Positions 44,320-53,966 of a stretch of 64,000 nt of DNA are shown here, in pieces. Both the position numbers and the translations under genes were made by a program. The DNA lies in NCBI RefSeq assembly GCF_021729155.1, contig NZ_JAJQYA010000023.1, positions 1 through 64,000 of the forward strand, written 5' to 3'. The notes below the pieces were generated by a model. It was not told the DNA's origin and searched no databases. It saw only the letters and a list, made by a program, of their open reading frames with translations. Positions within the stretch are counted from its first letter, which is position 1, and every line of letters starts with the position of its first letter. Source of the DNA: Membranihabitans marinus. Lineage in GTDB: Bacteria > Bacteroidota > Bacteroidia > Chitinophagales > Saprospiraceae.

Positions 44320-45318
44320 TTAGTGATCGCGATCCATTAATTCATTGGCAAAATCAAACAAGTCATGCATTTTGTGTTCTGGAATATTGGCTTGTTTCAG
44401 ATGATTTATAGCTTTTCTAAAATAGTTCTTTTCCATCTCCAAGGCATAGGACTTGGCATCTGATTTTATAAACCACTCCAATACTTGATTTATTTTGTCA
44501 GAGTCTGATCCGTAATACAATTTTTCAAATTTCACCTGATCTTCGGGTGATAAAGTGTTCCATGTGCGAATATACAAAATGGTTTTCTTTCCCTGAAGGA
44601 TATCGCCACCCTTGGTTTTACCCACTTTTACTTTATCGCCATAACAATCTAAAATATCATCCCTGATTTGAAAAGCAATCCCTAAATGGAGACCAAATTG
44701 GTATAGTGACAAGGCATCTGCTTCTTCAGCGCCACCACATTTACTGCCAATGTACATGGCTGCACCTACCAATACTGCGGTTTTCTTGGATATCATATCG
44801 ATGTATGAATCCATTTGGACAGCTGGTAAATTTTCAAAATCGATATCCATTTGCTGACCTTCACAGACTTCTCTAGCCGTTTTTGTAAACTTTTGAAGGA
44901 TTTGAGACAGATTGGGATGCTGAATTTGGGTCAAGTATTCATAAGCCAAAATGAGCATAACATCTCCACTTAATAAAGCGGTATTTAAATCCCATTTTTT
45001 ATGAACAGCGGGCTGTCCTCTTCTCGTATCTGCACGATCTATTACATCGTCGTGGACCAAGGTGAAGTTGTGAAACATCTCAATGGCCTTGGCTGCCAAC
45101 TCTGCTTTTGCAACATCATCGGTAAAGGCTTTACATGCCAATAAGGTAATATTAAAGCGAATTTTTTTCCCTCCTTGATTCATAGTATAATCAACGGGTT
45201 CATATAAAGTAGCTGGGCTATAGAGTCGGCTAAATGCCGATTCGCTTTTAAGGGGACTTGGGTTCTTCAATGGATAATCTTGTATTTTATCTAAATATTC
45301 AAAAACAAATATAGTCAA
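44320..45318 (-). CDS. polyprenyl (geranylgeranyl/farnesyl-type) diphosphate synthase
   Basis: A 332-residue trans-isoprenyl diphosphate synthase. It has GGKKIR (49-54) for substrate binding, the first Asp-rich motif HDDVIDRADTRRG (Asp 90, 91, 94), KKTAVLVGAAM, and the second Asp-rich motif FQIRDDILD with GDKVKVGKTKGGD after it. Product length depends on residues just before the first motif (FHNFTLV), where aromatic and small residues mix; a C15-C20 product or longer is possible. It supplies quinone or carotenoid side chains. There are no isoprenoid genes nearby. Confidence 0.92.
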   Translation of the reverse strand: MTIFVFEYLDKIQDYPLKNPSPLKSESAFSRLYSPATLYEPVDYTMNQGGKKIRFNITLLACKAFTDDVAKAELAAKAIEMFHNFTLVHDDVIDRADTRRGQPAVHKKWDLNTALLSGDVMLILAYEYLTQIQHPNLSQILQKFTKTAREVCEGQQMDIDFENLPAVQMDSYIDMISKKTAVLVGAAMYIGSKCGGAEEADALSLYQFGLHLGIAFQIRDDILDCYGDKVKVGKTKGGDILQGKKTILYIRTWNTLSPEDQVKFEKLYYGSDSDKINQVLEWFIKSDAKSYALEMEKNYFRKAINHLKQANIPEHKMHDLFDFANELMDRDH

Positions 45319-45410
45319 ATATATCTGTAGAATGATTCTCTCTCATGGCATTATGGGTTGAGAGGGAAGATCGAACAAGTACAAGGATAAACTCCTCATA
45401 AATATAAATT

Positions 45411-45503
45411 ATGGACTATCTGGTACTAGGTGTTTTTAATTGGGTTATTTTACCTTTGTTTTTACTTCCCTTTATTATTTTTTTCTACTTTGCAATACAA
45501 TAA
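45411..45503 (+). CDS. possible small membrane peptide (30 aa)
   Basis: ATG-to-TAA frame just upstream of the SGNH hydrolase gene. The peptide is almost wholly hydrophobic, with NWVILPLFLLPFIIFFYFA forming one transmembrane helix and few charges. Such small single-span peptides are often missed, but AT-rich sequence readily gives hydrophobic frames by chance. No promoter or homologue was recognised. Confidence 0.3.
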   Translation: MDYLVLGVFNWVILPLFLLPFIIFFYFAIQ

Positions 45504-45539
45504 TTTGTTGTTTAAACTATCTAAATTTTATAATAAAAC

Positions 45540-46214
45540 ATGAAAAATTTATTCCTTGTTATCACTTTGATCTGTTCCTCCGTTTTTGTCTTTGGGCAAT
45601 CTCCTTCCAAAGATGATGCACGCCGCAAACGCTTTGAGAAAACCATTGAGAAACTGGAAAATAAAGCAAATGTGCTAACTCCGGAAAATGTACATACCGT
45701 TTTTGTCGGTAGCAGTAGTTTTACCATTTGGGTGGGATTTGAACAAGATTTTGATACAGAACAAGTGGTAAACAATGGCTTTGGTGGATCACAATTGTCT
45801 GATGTTATATATTATTTCGATCAATTGCTTACTCCTTTCTCCCCACAGCAAATTGTCGTGTATGAAGGGGACAATGATATCAGCGCTGGTATGACACCAG
45901 AGGAGTATATGGATGATGTTCATACTTTCTTGAGAATGGTAGAGATTAAATTGCCTGGCACCCATGTTTCCTTCTTGCCCCCTAAACCCAGCCCTTCTAG
46001 AAAACACCTCTTAGATAGTTACAATGAAGTACGTAAACAACTCCTAGAGCTGTCTATTGAAAGAGAAAAATTCGATGTTATTGATATTACACAAGTAATG
46101 TACGATTTGGATGGAGTGATTAAAAAGGATATTTGGAAGTCGGATTCCCTACATATGAATCGCGCCGGTTATGAATTGTGGGCACCCATAGTTCAAACTT
46201 ATATTCGAAATTAA
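45540..46214 (+). CDS. secreted SGNH/GDSL-type hydrolase
   Basis: A 224-residue exported hydrolase. A signal peptide (1-~20, ending VFVFGQS) precedes the SGNH fold. Block I is FVGSSSFTIW, where Ser 59 takes the GDS-Ser place. Block II is NNGFGGSQLSDV (Gly), block III is YEGDNDISAG (Asn), and block V is DSLHMNRAGYELW (Asp and His). The subfamily is that of GDSL-like lipase/acylhydrolases acting on esters, often acetylated sugars. The substrate cannot be fixed. Single gene; the cydA gene follows after 134 bases. Confidence 0.9.
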   Translation: MKNLFLVITLICSSVFVFGQSPSKDDARRKRFEKTIEKLENKANVLTPENVHTVFVGSSSFTIWVGFEQDFDTEQVVNNGFGGSQLSDVIYYFDQLLTPFSPQQIVVYEGDNDISAGMTPEEYMDDVHTFLRMVEIKLPGTHVSFLPPKPSPSRKHLLDSYNEVRKQLLELSIEREKFDVIDITQVMYDLDGVIKKDIWKSDSLHMNRAGYELWAPIVQTYIRN

Positions 46215-46348
46215 ATTTTAATTTCTTATTTAATTATACTGCTTCTAAATACATTATTCTGTTACCTTGATCTCTACTTTGAAGTCGATAAGTTGTATAT
46301 TTACAGAGATACGCTTGGATATTTTTTGAAGATTTCAAACAGAATCAA

Positions 46349-47656
46349 ATGGACGATTTATTAGCTGCTCGGTGGCAAATGGCTTTTTCTTTGGGATGGC
46401 ATATCGTTTTTGCCTGTATCGGTATGGCCATGCCTTTTTTCATGGCTGTAGCCGAATGGAAGTGGCTGAAGACAGGGGATGATTCTTATCTGACTTTGGC
46501 CAAATCATGGTCCAAAGGAGTAGCTATATTTTTCGCCGTTGGTGCGGTAAGTGGAACATTGTTGTCTTTTGAATTGGGACTGTTATGGCCCGAGTTTATG
46601 CACCATGCAGGGCCAATCATAGGAATGCCATTTTCCCTAGAAGGAACGGCATTTTTCTTAGAAGCCATAGCCTTGGGAGTATTTCTGTACGGTTGGGACA
46701 AAGTGCCGAAATGGGCCCATTGGACCAGTGGTTTAGTGGTGGGTATTTCAGGAGTTTTTTCTGGCATTTTCGTGGTTGCGGCCAATGGATGGATGAATAG
46801 TCCAGCTGGCTTCGACTATCACGATGGCGTGTTTTCAAACATTCGTCCCATGGAGGCCATGTTCAATGATGCTTGGTTTAGTCAAGCCTTGCATATGACT
46901 TTTGCTGCCTTTGCAAGTACTGGTTTCGCTGTCGCCGGTCTACATGCCTATTATCTCATCAAGGGAAAATCTTTGGATATTCATTATAAGGCCATTAAAA
47001 TTGCCCTTGCCTTTGGGGTAGGAGCAGCCTTTTTGATGCCCATTACAGGAGATATTGCCGCCAAAAGTGTGGCCAAACGCCAACCGGCGAAGTTGGCCGC
47101 AATGGAAGCTCATTTTCATACCGAAAAAAATGCCGCATTAATTATTGGAGGTATTCCCGATGTGGAAAATCAAACAGTAGATTATGCCATTAAAATTCCT
47201 GGGGCCTTAAGTTTTTTGGCTCACGGAAATTTTCAAGAGGAAGTAATTGGTCTTGATCAAATTCCCAAGGATGAGCATCCTCCAGTGGTGATTACTCATT
47301 TGGCTTTTCAAATCATGGTTGGATTGGGCACTTTAATGATGGGCTTTGGGATAATCTATCTGTGGATGATGTGGCGTAAAAAGTCACTATTAAATAAAAA
47401 ATGGGGACAGCGCTTGGTGTTTTTATTAACTCCAGTAGGATTCTTAGCTTTAGAAGCTGGTTGGGTAGTGACGGAAGTCGGCCGACAACCTTGGATTATT
47501 TATGGAATCATGAAGACCGAGGATGCATTAACTCCAATGCCGGGAATCCAGTTTTCTTTTATTTTAGTCATTTTAGTTTACTCCTTACTGACCTTGGTCA
47601 TTATTTGGCTTATGAGAAGACAGATATTTGTTTTACATGAAAACCATGAAAAATGA
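46349..47656 (+). CDS. cydA: cytochrome bd ubiquinol oxidase subunit I
   Basis: A 435-residue inner-membrane subunit that oxidises quinol and binds hemes b558, b595 and d. About nine hydrophobic segments are visible. Seen in order: ARWQMAFSLGWHIVFACIGM with the heme ligand His 18, FELGLLWPEFMHHAGPIIG and SLEGTAFFLEAIALG (conserved Glu residues), GWMNSPAGF, and QALHMTFAAF with a heme-ligand His. The hydrophilic quinol loop between helices 6 and 7 is short, as in the CIO-like short-Q-loop class. The stop codon overlaps the cydB start (ATGA). Confidence 0.95.
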   Translation: MDDLLAARWQMAFSLGWHIVFACIGMAMPFFMAVAEWKWLKTGDDSYLTLAKSWSKGVAIFFAVGAVSGTLLSFELGLLWPEFMHHAGPIIGMPFSLEGTAFFLEAIALGVFLYGWDKVPKWAHWTSGLVVGISGVFSGIFVVAANGWMNSPAGFDYHDGVFSNIRPMEAMFNDAWFSQALHMTFAAFASTGFAVAGLHAYYLIKGKSLDIHYKAIKIALAFGVGAAFLMPITGDIAAKSVAKRQPAKLAAMEAHFHTEKNAALIIGGIPDVENQTVDYAIKIPGALSFLAHGNFQEEVIGLDQIPKDEHPPVVITHLAFQIMVGLGTLMMGFGIIYLWMMWRKKSLLNKKWGQRLVFLLTPVGFLALEAGWVVTEVGRQPWIIYGIMKTEDALTPMPGIQFSFILVILVYSLLTLVIIWLMRRQIFVLHENHEK

Positions 47657-48681
47657 TTTTTACAGAATTAGTCATTTTAATATTCGCCATATCTTTATTG
47701 TTTTATGTGGTTTTTGGAGGGGCGGATTTTGGTGCTGGAATAGTGGAAATCTTTACCGGAGATAGAGGGGTAAGTACCATTAGTCGGGCTATAGCACCAG
47801 TATGGGAAGCCAATCATATTTGGCTAATCATTGCTGTGGTGATTTTGTTTAATGGATTTCCAGTAGTGTATTCTACCATCACTACTGCATTGCATATCCC
47901 CGTATTGTTGGCCTTACTGGGTATTATATTTAGAGGTACAGCATTTACTTTCCGACATTATGATGCTGTAAAAGACGGGAGTCAACGACTCTATAATCAA
48001 GTGTTTCGATATTCAAGTCTGTTTTCGACCTTCTTTCTCGGAGTTATTTTGGGGGCTTTATTGGCTGGTACCATTCCCAATTACAATGACTACTATGAAG
48101 TAGGAGAGTCTATGAATTTTTATACTTTATTTATGAAGCCTTGGCTCAATCCTTTTTGTATACTCTGTGGTTTGTTTGTGTCGGTATTAAGTGCCTATAT
48201 CGCTTCTATTTTTTTATTGGGTGAAGTGGAGACCGATTTTGGTTATCAATTGATCGCTAGGTTTATTAAGCGTTTGTTTTTAGCATCAATGCTAGCCGGT
48301 GGATTGTTAATGGCCAGTGCTTATTATCAAGATTTAGATTTTTTTCATCGCTTTTTTGATCACTCACTCTCTGTCGCTACAGGGATAATAGCTACTATAA
48401 TTGTCCCATTGATTTGGATCTATATCCAACGCAAACAAGTGTGGAATTTAAGAATTCTAGTTGGCGTCCAAGTCGTGCTTATTGTTTTGGGTTGGTTGGC
48501 CATTCAATGGCCCAATGTATTGCATTTTAATGATGGCCAAACCATTTCTATTTACGAAGCTGCAGCATCTAAACCAGTCATGGTCGTGCTGTTTTATTCC
48601 TTGCTTATAGGTGTGGTCATAATATTTCCAGCCCTCTACTATTTGTTAAAAGTATTTAAGGGGAATAGTAAAACCTCATAG
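47653..48681 (+). CDS. cydB: cytochrome bd ubiquinol oxidase subunit II
   Basis: A 342-residue partner of CydA with about eight membrane helices. Characteristic segments are YVVFGGADFGAGIVE, APVWEANHIWLIIAVVILFNGFP, LGIIFRGTAFTFRHYD and LKPWLNP-like MKPWLNPFCILCGLF. The start overlaps the cydA stop by four bases, so translation is coupled. No cydX-like small gene or cydCD maturation genes were seen after it. Confidence 0.95.
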   Translation: MIFTELVILIFAISLLFYVVFGGADFGAGIVEIFTGDRGVSTISRAIAPVWEANHIWLIIAVVILFNGFPVVYSTITTALHIPVLLALLGIIFRGTAFTFRHYDAVKDGSQRLYNQVFRYSSLFSTFFLGVILGALLAGTIPNYNDYYEVGESMNFYTLFMKPWLNPFCILCGLFVSVLSAYIASIFLLGEVETDFGYQLIARFIKRLFLASMLAGGLLMASAYYQDLDFFHRFFDHSLSVATGIIATIIVPLIWIYIQRKQVWNLRILVGVQVVLIVLGWLAIQWPNVLHFNDGQTISIYEAAASKPVMVVLFYSLLIGVVIIFPALYYLLKVFKGNSKTS

Positions 48682-48729
48682 AGATCCTTTTTGAAAGATA
48701 GAGTCAATGCGAAATATCTCCTTATATTC

Positions 48730-48918
48730 CTAGGTGGTTGCATAAGAATAGGTGATTTGACCATCTGTCCTTACTATGGATAGAGGTATAAGGGATTTTG
48801 CTATAGAAATAGAATAGCCACATTGTGGTAGTCCACATCTAAGTTTAAAAGAATTATACCTCATATCAATCTGACCGATTCTCCACTTCTGTGTTGAAGG
48901 ATTTGCAATAATGGTCAT
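48730..48918 (-). CDS. possible small ORF downstream of the M1 peptidase
   Basis: A 62-codon ATG frame starting three bases behind the peptidase stop codon on the same strand. The peptide contains QIDMRYNSFKLRCGLPQCGY and SIVRTDGQITYSYATT; no family is recognised. The tight spacing would suit an operon gene, but the sequence also lies in a convergent gap with cydB, where frames are unconstrained. Confidence 0.3.
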   Translation of the reverse strand: MTIIANPSTQKWRIGQIDMRYNSFKLRCGLPQCGYSISIAKSLIPLSIVRTDGQITYSYATT

Positions 48919-48921
48919 TAA

Positions 48922-51900
48922 TTATTGGAATATATTCAAATCCTCCACTCTGGTGTCTCTGGCTTTTTCAGAAAGTTTAAAGTTTTCTAAGTCCATCTTA
49001 AAGGATATTCGTTTCCAAATATTCCCCCTTTCTTTGTATATATTGCCTATAGCCTCACTGTAGACCAACGGTAGATAGACTTGAATGGGCCATTTGGGGT
49101 TGCCCAACATAATACCCCCACTGTACAACATCTCCATGCCTGACCCCGTAGGTGTAGCATCGTCGTAAATACCTATGTCAAAATATGGTTGAATCGGTAT
49201 TTTGGCAGGGATAAAGGGCAAATTAAAACTCAAATTGGCACTGGCCAAAAACGAATTGCTATTTCCAGTCACATTGGCATAACTATAGCCTAGAGCATCT
49301 TTAAACCCACCATCGTTTTGTCGTACCTGACGGCTAAGTATATTGTCTGCCCGCTCCGTTCTATCTAAGAAATAACCATCGAAGGCATAGTCGTTATAAG
49401 CTTGACTAAACATAGCCAGACTTCCCTGAGTATAATAGGAAGCTACACTACCTATATCTCGCGATGAATTGACTGGAAAACCCCCGATGAAAAAACGAGC
49501 ATATATCTTCTTCTTCGGTGCATAGGCATAGTCAGTCATCAGTTCAACTGAGGTTTTTAAATAATTTTCTGATCTGTCAAAAAAGCTTTTATAGGATTGA
49601 AACTCCGTTAATATGTTGAGCTTAATATTGTTGACTGGAGATTTTTTTTCTATAGTAAATTCTCCCCTTGGGATATATCGCCAAGTACCGTCATTGCCAT
49701 CATAAAATCCTTCATCATTGTATACTGGAATTTCTTCTTGGACTATGGGCATCTCAAATCTCAGAGTCTTATACCATGGATTGATAGCATTCTTGGGCTG
49801 AAAAGATATTTTGAAATGAGGATTTATCCTCGTGTAATTGAGATGGAAATCTTGGGCTTCATTGTAGTCAAAGGTGTAGCGTTTCAATGACCAGCCAAAA
49901 TTAATATATCGCAACTTGGTATTGTTCTTTGGAATATAATAATCCATAGAGGCCATCCCTACTATTTCATTGGATTTAAGGGCGTAACCGGGATGTAGAT
50001 TGAATTCGAAATTATTCCCCGGCAGGGTGATGTTGTGAAGACCTGCTCCCAAAATTCCCCCACTGGAATAGTTGTAATTAAATATGGGATACCACCATAT
50101 TTTATTAATACCGGGATTGTTGAGACCCAATACTGGATTTAAAAATTTCTGCTCCCGTTGTGGAGTAAAGTAATAGGTGTTGTCGTGAGGGGTTTCCTCT
50201 ATAACCAAGCCTTGATCGATGGCAAAATAGTCGTAGTCATCTATGGGAATCTTGATACTGGTGCCATCATTGATGCTAGGGATATCATAGGATAGAACGA
50301 CCTTCGGACCATCGTACACTTTTAGGACTGCGGGGGCTTTGATTTCCCCAGATTGACTTAAATGCACAATGAAATGATCTCCTCTTTCCTCAACCGATTC
50401 AATACCCACCTCGTATTTTTTAACTGTAGTCAACATGTCCGTGAAAAACCAATCCAAGGATTGACCATCTTTTTCAAAGACTTTTCTCAGATCTTCAATC
50501 GTAGGATGACCAAATGCATTGTTTTGGTAAAATTCATTCATGGCGGCTTTGAATTTCTCCTCACCAACTACTTCTTCCAATTTCTTAAATAGAGTAGGGG
50601 GAACCATGTAGCCATTATAATAATACTGAATGGTACTCATGTCGTGAGTGTGAGAGTTGACGGGTAGTATATCTCCTCGTTGATAACTGCCATGGTACAT
50701 TATTTGATCCATGGTCAATTCAGTTCTAGCCGCCATGATTTGCATCGATTGAAAGGGCTCAGGATAGTAGCGATCCATGTATTTTTTTTCATAAAAACTA
50801 TTGATGCCTTCATCCAAATATGGGGATTGTCTTTCGTTGAAACCCAATATGGATTGAAACCAGTTGTGACCGATTTCATGAGTCATGGTGCGATCCAACA
50901 TTTTGATGTCGCGCATGGGAGCTACCAGAGTGATCATTGGGTATTCCATACCACCTCCTGTATTGAGGGGGCCAATAACTACGCTGGCTTGAGGATAGGG
51001 ATAGGGAGCCACTTCTTCGGAATAAAATTGAACTGCCCTAGCCATCAATCCAATAGGGGATAGATTGTTGTTGATCTGACCTTTTACTTGAGGTATTAAA
51101 GTGTCGGATACCTGAGCATGGTTTAATGGATAATTTTTGGGGGCATAGTAGTGTAAATCTACAGTCTGCCCATTGTCCAATACAGTCTTACCGTGCTGAG
51201 CGATCATCTCATGACCGTAAAACCAGGCAAAGTCCAATACTTTTTTCGCTTCATAGGTGCGCTGTACTCTTCCCGAATCCAACACGGTAGAGTCCACTAG
51301 GACACCAGTAGCCCCAATGATGCTGCTGTCTGGGGTTTCAATGGTCACCTTGTAGTCTCCGTATTCTGAAAAATATTCTCCCATTTCCAAATAAGGCATT
51401 AAATGCCATTCGTCCTTGTCGTAGACCGCTACCTTGGGAAACCACTGAGTAAGGGCTATAAAGTCTTTGGCCCAACCCCCTCTTGAAAAGATATAGGGGA
51501 TTTTGGATTCAAAATTCACTTTTAGCACTCCGGTTTCATTAGGACCAATGGATTGATTTAGGGATAATTCTACAAATTCCTTGTTCTGTTGGACATAAGC
51601 AAAGTCCAATTCATTTTCATCTTGATAAAATGAAATATTTTGATACCCTCCCATTTTTTTGTCGTCGGCCCAATAAAACTTATCGTCGTTGGAAGCTAGG
51701 TTTTGTTTAGAAAAATCACTGGCCTTGGACTGATATGCATTCGTCCATAGATGTAAGAAGATTTTGTTTAGATTTTTATTGGAACGATTATTATATTGAA
51801 TCAGTACTGTGCCCGTCAAAACTTTGCGGCTGGTGTCCAAGCTTACCTCTATATCGTAATCCACTTTTTGTTGAAACTCTTGCGCTACGATCGGTGTGAA

Positions 51901-51942
51901 TAAACAACTTATACACAGTAGAAAAAAGATCAATGATTTCAT
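48922..51942 (-). CDS. secreted M1-family metallopeptidase
   Basis: A 1006-residue zinc aminopeptidase-like protein. A signal peptide (1-20, ending IVAQE) leads to the M1 N-terminal beta domain. The catalytic domain has the exopeptidase motif GGGMEYPM (329-336), zinc site HEIGH (355-359) and the third ligand Glu 378 in YLDEGINSFYE. The C-terminal ~400 residues form a long beta-rich region with many aromatic strands (YYIPKNNTKLRYINFGWSLKRY), looking like an outer-membrane barrel or adhesive domain rather than the usual helical M1 tail. It is co-directional with galE, 9 bases downstream of it. Confidence 0.92.
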   Translation of the reverse strand: MKSLIFFLLCISCLFTPIVAQEFQQKVDYDIEVSLDTSRKVLTGTVLIQYNNRSNKNLNKIFLHLWTNAYQSKASDFSKQNLASNDDKFYWADDKKMGGYQNISFYQDENELDFAYVQQNKEFVELSLNQSIGPNETGVLKVNFESKIPYIFSRGGWAKDFIALTQWFPKVAVYDKDEWHLMPYLEMGEYFSEYGDYKVTIETPDSSIIGATGVLVDSTVLDSGRVQRTYEAKKVLDFAWFYGHEMIAQHGKTVLDNGQTVDLHYYAPKNYPLNHAQVSDTLIPQVKGQINNNLSPIGLMARAVQFYSEEVAPYPYPQASVVIGPLNTGGGMEYPMITLVAPMRDIKMLDRTMTHEIGHNWFQSILGFNERQSPYLDEGINSFYEKKYMDRYYPEPFQSMQIMAARTELTMDQIMYHGSYQRGDILPVNSHTHDMSTIQYYYNGYMVPPTLFKKLEEVVGEEKFKAAMNEFYQNNAFGHPTIEDLRKVFEKDGQSLDWFFTDMLTTVKKYEVGIESVEERGDHFIVHLSQSGEIKAPAVLKVYDGPKVVLSYDIPSINDGTSIKIPIDDYDYFAIDQGLVIEETPHDNTYYFTPQREQKFLNPVLGLNNPGINKIWWYPIFNYNYSSGGILGAGLHNITLPGNNFEFNLHPGYALKSNEIVGMASMDYYIPKNNTKLRYINFGWSLKRYTFDYNEAQDFHLNYTRINPHFKISFQPKNAINPWYKTLRFEMPIVQEEIPVYNDEGFYDGNDGTWRYIPRGEFTIEKKSPVNNIKLNILTEFQSYKSFFDRSENYLKTSVELMTDYAYAPKKKIYARFFIGGFPVNSSRDIGSVASYYTQGSLAMFSQAYNDYAFDGYFLDRTERADNILSRQVRQNDGGFKDALGYSYANVTGNSNSFLASANLSFNLPFIPAKIPIQPYFDIGIYDDATPTGSGMEMLYSGGIMLGNPKWPIQVYLPLVYSEAIGNIYKERGNIWKRISFKMDLENFKLSEKARDTRVEDLNIFQ

Positions 51943-51951
51943 AGATGAATG

Positions 51952-52977
51952 TTATTTATTTCGTTTTAATTCCCATTCCCAAGCGGTTTTCATAATCGTG
52001 GAAATGTCTCTGGTTGGATGCCAACCCAATAATTCTTCCGCTTTGTTTTTGTTGGCATACACGGCGATTACATCTCCTTCGCGTCGAGGTCCTATGGAAT
52101 ATTTTAATTTTTTACCTGTTGAGGCTTCAAAAGCTTCAATGGCTTCCAGAACAGTAACGCCAGAACCAGTGCCAACATTGAATAATTCAATTGATTTTTC
52201 TGATTTTTTATTGAGAAGAAATTCCAAACACAGTGTATGGGCATGTGCCAAATCCATGACGTGGATGTAATCTCGAAGGCAGCTGCCGTCCCTCGTATCG
52301 TAATCGTCGCCAAATATAGTCATCGATTCCCGTTTGCCGTAAGCTGTTTCGGTAATCACCGGAACCAAATTGGCCGCTTTGTTGATGGGGGATTCCCCCA
52401 TAAGTCCAGATTCGTGTGCCCCAGCGGGATTAAAATAGCGTAAAGTTACAAATTGGAAGTCTTGGTGAGCTACCGTGAAATCTTTGATGATGTCCTCGCA
52501 GATTTGCTTGGTTCGCGCATAGGGTGATTCGGCTTCTTTTGTAGGGGTAGATTCGGTTACGGGCAACTCATCGGCATTGCCGTAGACAGAACATGAAGAC
52601 GAAAATATATGATAGGGGATATTGTATTTCTTTTGCGCCTCCAAAATGTTAAGCAAGCCATTGAGATTGTTGTCGTAGTATAAATTGGGTTGGAAGACTG
52701 AATCTCCGACGGCTTTGAGTGCTGCAAAATGGATGATGCCATCTACTTGGCCTTCTCCTTCGATGACATCGAATAGGTCGGCCTGATTGCGGAGATCTAT
52801 CTCGTAATTCTTAATCTTTTTACCTGTTATGGCTTCGATTTGGTCAAGGCTTACTGCAGATGAATTACTGAAATTGTCGATGGAGAATACATCGAAACCA
52901 GATTCAATTAAATCCACTATCGTATGACTTCCAATGTACCCACATCCTCCTGTAACCAATATTTTTTTCATCTTCAA
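51952..52977 (-). CDS. galE: UDP-glucose 4-epimerase
   Basis: A 341-residue short-chain dehydrogenase/reductase that interconverts UDP-glucose and UDP-galactose with bound NAD. It shows VTGGCGYIGSHT (nucleotide-binding glycines), FSSSCSVYG with the catalytic Ser, YARTKQICE (Tyr-xxx-Lys), and the GalE-specific LRYFNPAGAHESG and FGDDYDTRDGSCLRDYIHVMDLA. The length is standard. The second Met (52971) is an equally good start. Metabolic linkage with the M1 peptidase gene behind it is not obvious. Confidence 0.95.
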   Translation of the reverse strand: MKMKKILVTGGCGYIGSHTIVDLIESGFDVFSIDNFSNSSAVSLDQIEAITGKKIKNYEIDLRNQADLFDVIEGEGQVDGIIHFAALKAVGDSVFQPNLYYDNNLNGLLNILEAQKKYNIPYHIFSSSCSVYGNADELPVTESTPTKEAESPYARTKQICEDIIKDFTVAHQDFQFVTLRYFNPAGAHESGLMGESPINKAANLVPVITETAYGKRESMTIFGDDYDTRDGSCLRDYIHVMDLAHAHTLCLEFLLNKKSEKSIELFNVGTGSGVTVLEAIEAFEASTGKKLKYSIGPRREGDVIAVYANKNKAEELLGWHPTRDISTIMKTAWEWELKRNK

Positions 52978-53110
52978 TTATTATGTTTGTTGTTAGAGTT
53001 ATTAATTTTCTTCCCTGTGATTTCAAGATTGAAAGATACTATAAAATGGTATTTTAGGATAGATTGTGCACTATGAATTCATAATTTATTGCGCAGTGAT
53101 CTGGTATGAT

Positions 53111-53959
53111 TTATTTTTCTGAAATGATTTTTACGACCTCGGATTTGGCCAGTCCAGTGAATATCCCGGTTACCTTATCCGATCCATTGACATTGGAATA
53201 TATCTTCCCCGGTTGGGAAAGAGGTTGGATATTGGCTGAGATATTGCCATTTACACTTTGCAGAAAAAGATAATAGTCTTCCGTTATATGAATGATTCTA
53301 CTGTAGAGGGTGTCCTTTGGATAATAATCATAACCAGATCCGAATACCATTTTTCCACCATCGGATAAGTCATTGTCGAATGGAAAGTCCTGAAAAGTAT
53401 AGGTTTTAGATTCATTGCGTTTGCCAATGATTCGTCGGTAATATTGTACACTGGTTGAGTCTGTAGTGATATAGGTCAATTCCCTGCCGATGTTTTCTTC
53501 ATTGCAAATAAGGACAACACTATCGATTGGGGTAATTGAAGGAATATAGGTGTGGGCTTCAATCTCTGTTCCATCTTCAAATGTCAGTTCTATAGATATG
53601 GTATCGCCTTCTTTGAAAGTTATGTTATTGGATGTTGTATAGTTATGTATTACAAAATTGTCTGGTTTAAAGATTAGTTTATTGTCGATAACGTAGGATG
53701 TTCCATTTACTTTTAATATGCCCTCTACATTGTTTACCAAGAGCTCATTGATGTTTTCAACCTTAAATAAATTGCTGTCAAATACCTCATAGAATGGGTA
53801 GGTTCGAGTAATCAACATCTCAAAGGATTGGTTGGGTTGTAAATAGGCTTCTACGACATAGCCATTTTCAAAATCGGGAAGATCAATTTCAATTTCTTTT
53901 TCTAGACTGCAACTAAATATGACGAATAGGATGAATATGAGGTGTTGTTGTTTCATCAT
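53111..53959 (-). CDS. DUF4249-type lipoprotein, partner of the TonB receptor
   Basis: About 282 residues. The ATG at 53959 (ATGATG pair) is chosen over 53977 because it gives a clean lipoprotein signal with lipobox VIFSC and avoids overlapping the upstream stop. Mature sequence EIDLPDFENGYVVEAYL matches the start of DUF4249 proteins. Later segments are FKEGDTISIELTFEDGTEIEAHTYIP and ITEDYYLFLQSVNG...PLSQPGKIYSNVNG, also typical. Such lipoproteins regularly follow a TonB receptor gene, as here (7 bases downstream of it), and presumably help ligand capture. Confidence 0.87.
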   Translation of the reverse strand: MMKQQHLIFILFVIFSCSLEKEIEIDLPDFENGYVVEAYLQPNQSFEMLITRTYPFYEVFDSNLFKVENINELLVNNVEGILKVNGTSYVIDNKLIFKPDNFVIHNYTTSNNITFKEGDTISIELTFEDGTEIEAHTYIPSITPIDSVVLICNEENIGRELTYITTDSTSVQYYRRIIGKRNESKTYTFQDFPFDNDLSDGGKMVFGSGYDYYPKDTLYSRIIHITEDYYLFLQSVNGNISANIQPLSQPGKIYSNVNGSDKVTGIFTGLAKSEVVKIISEK

Positions 53960-53966
53960 AAGATTA

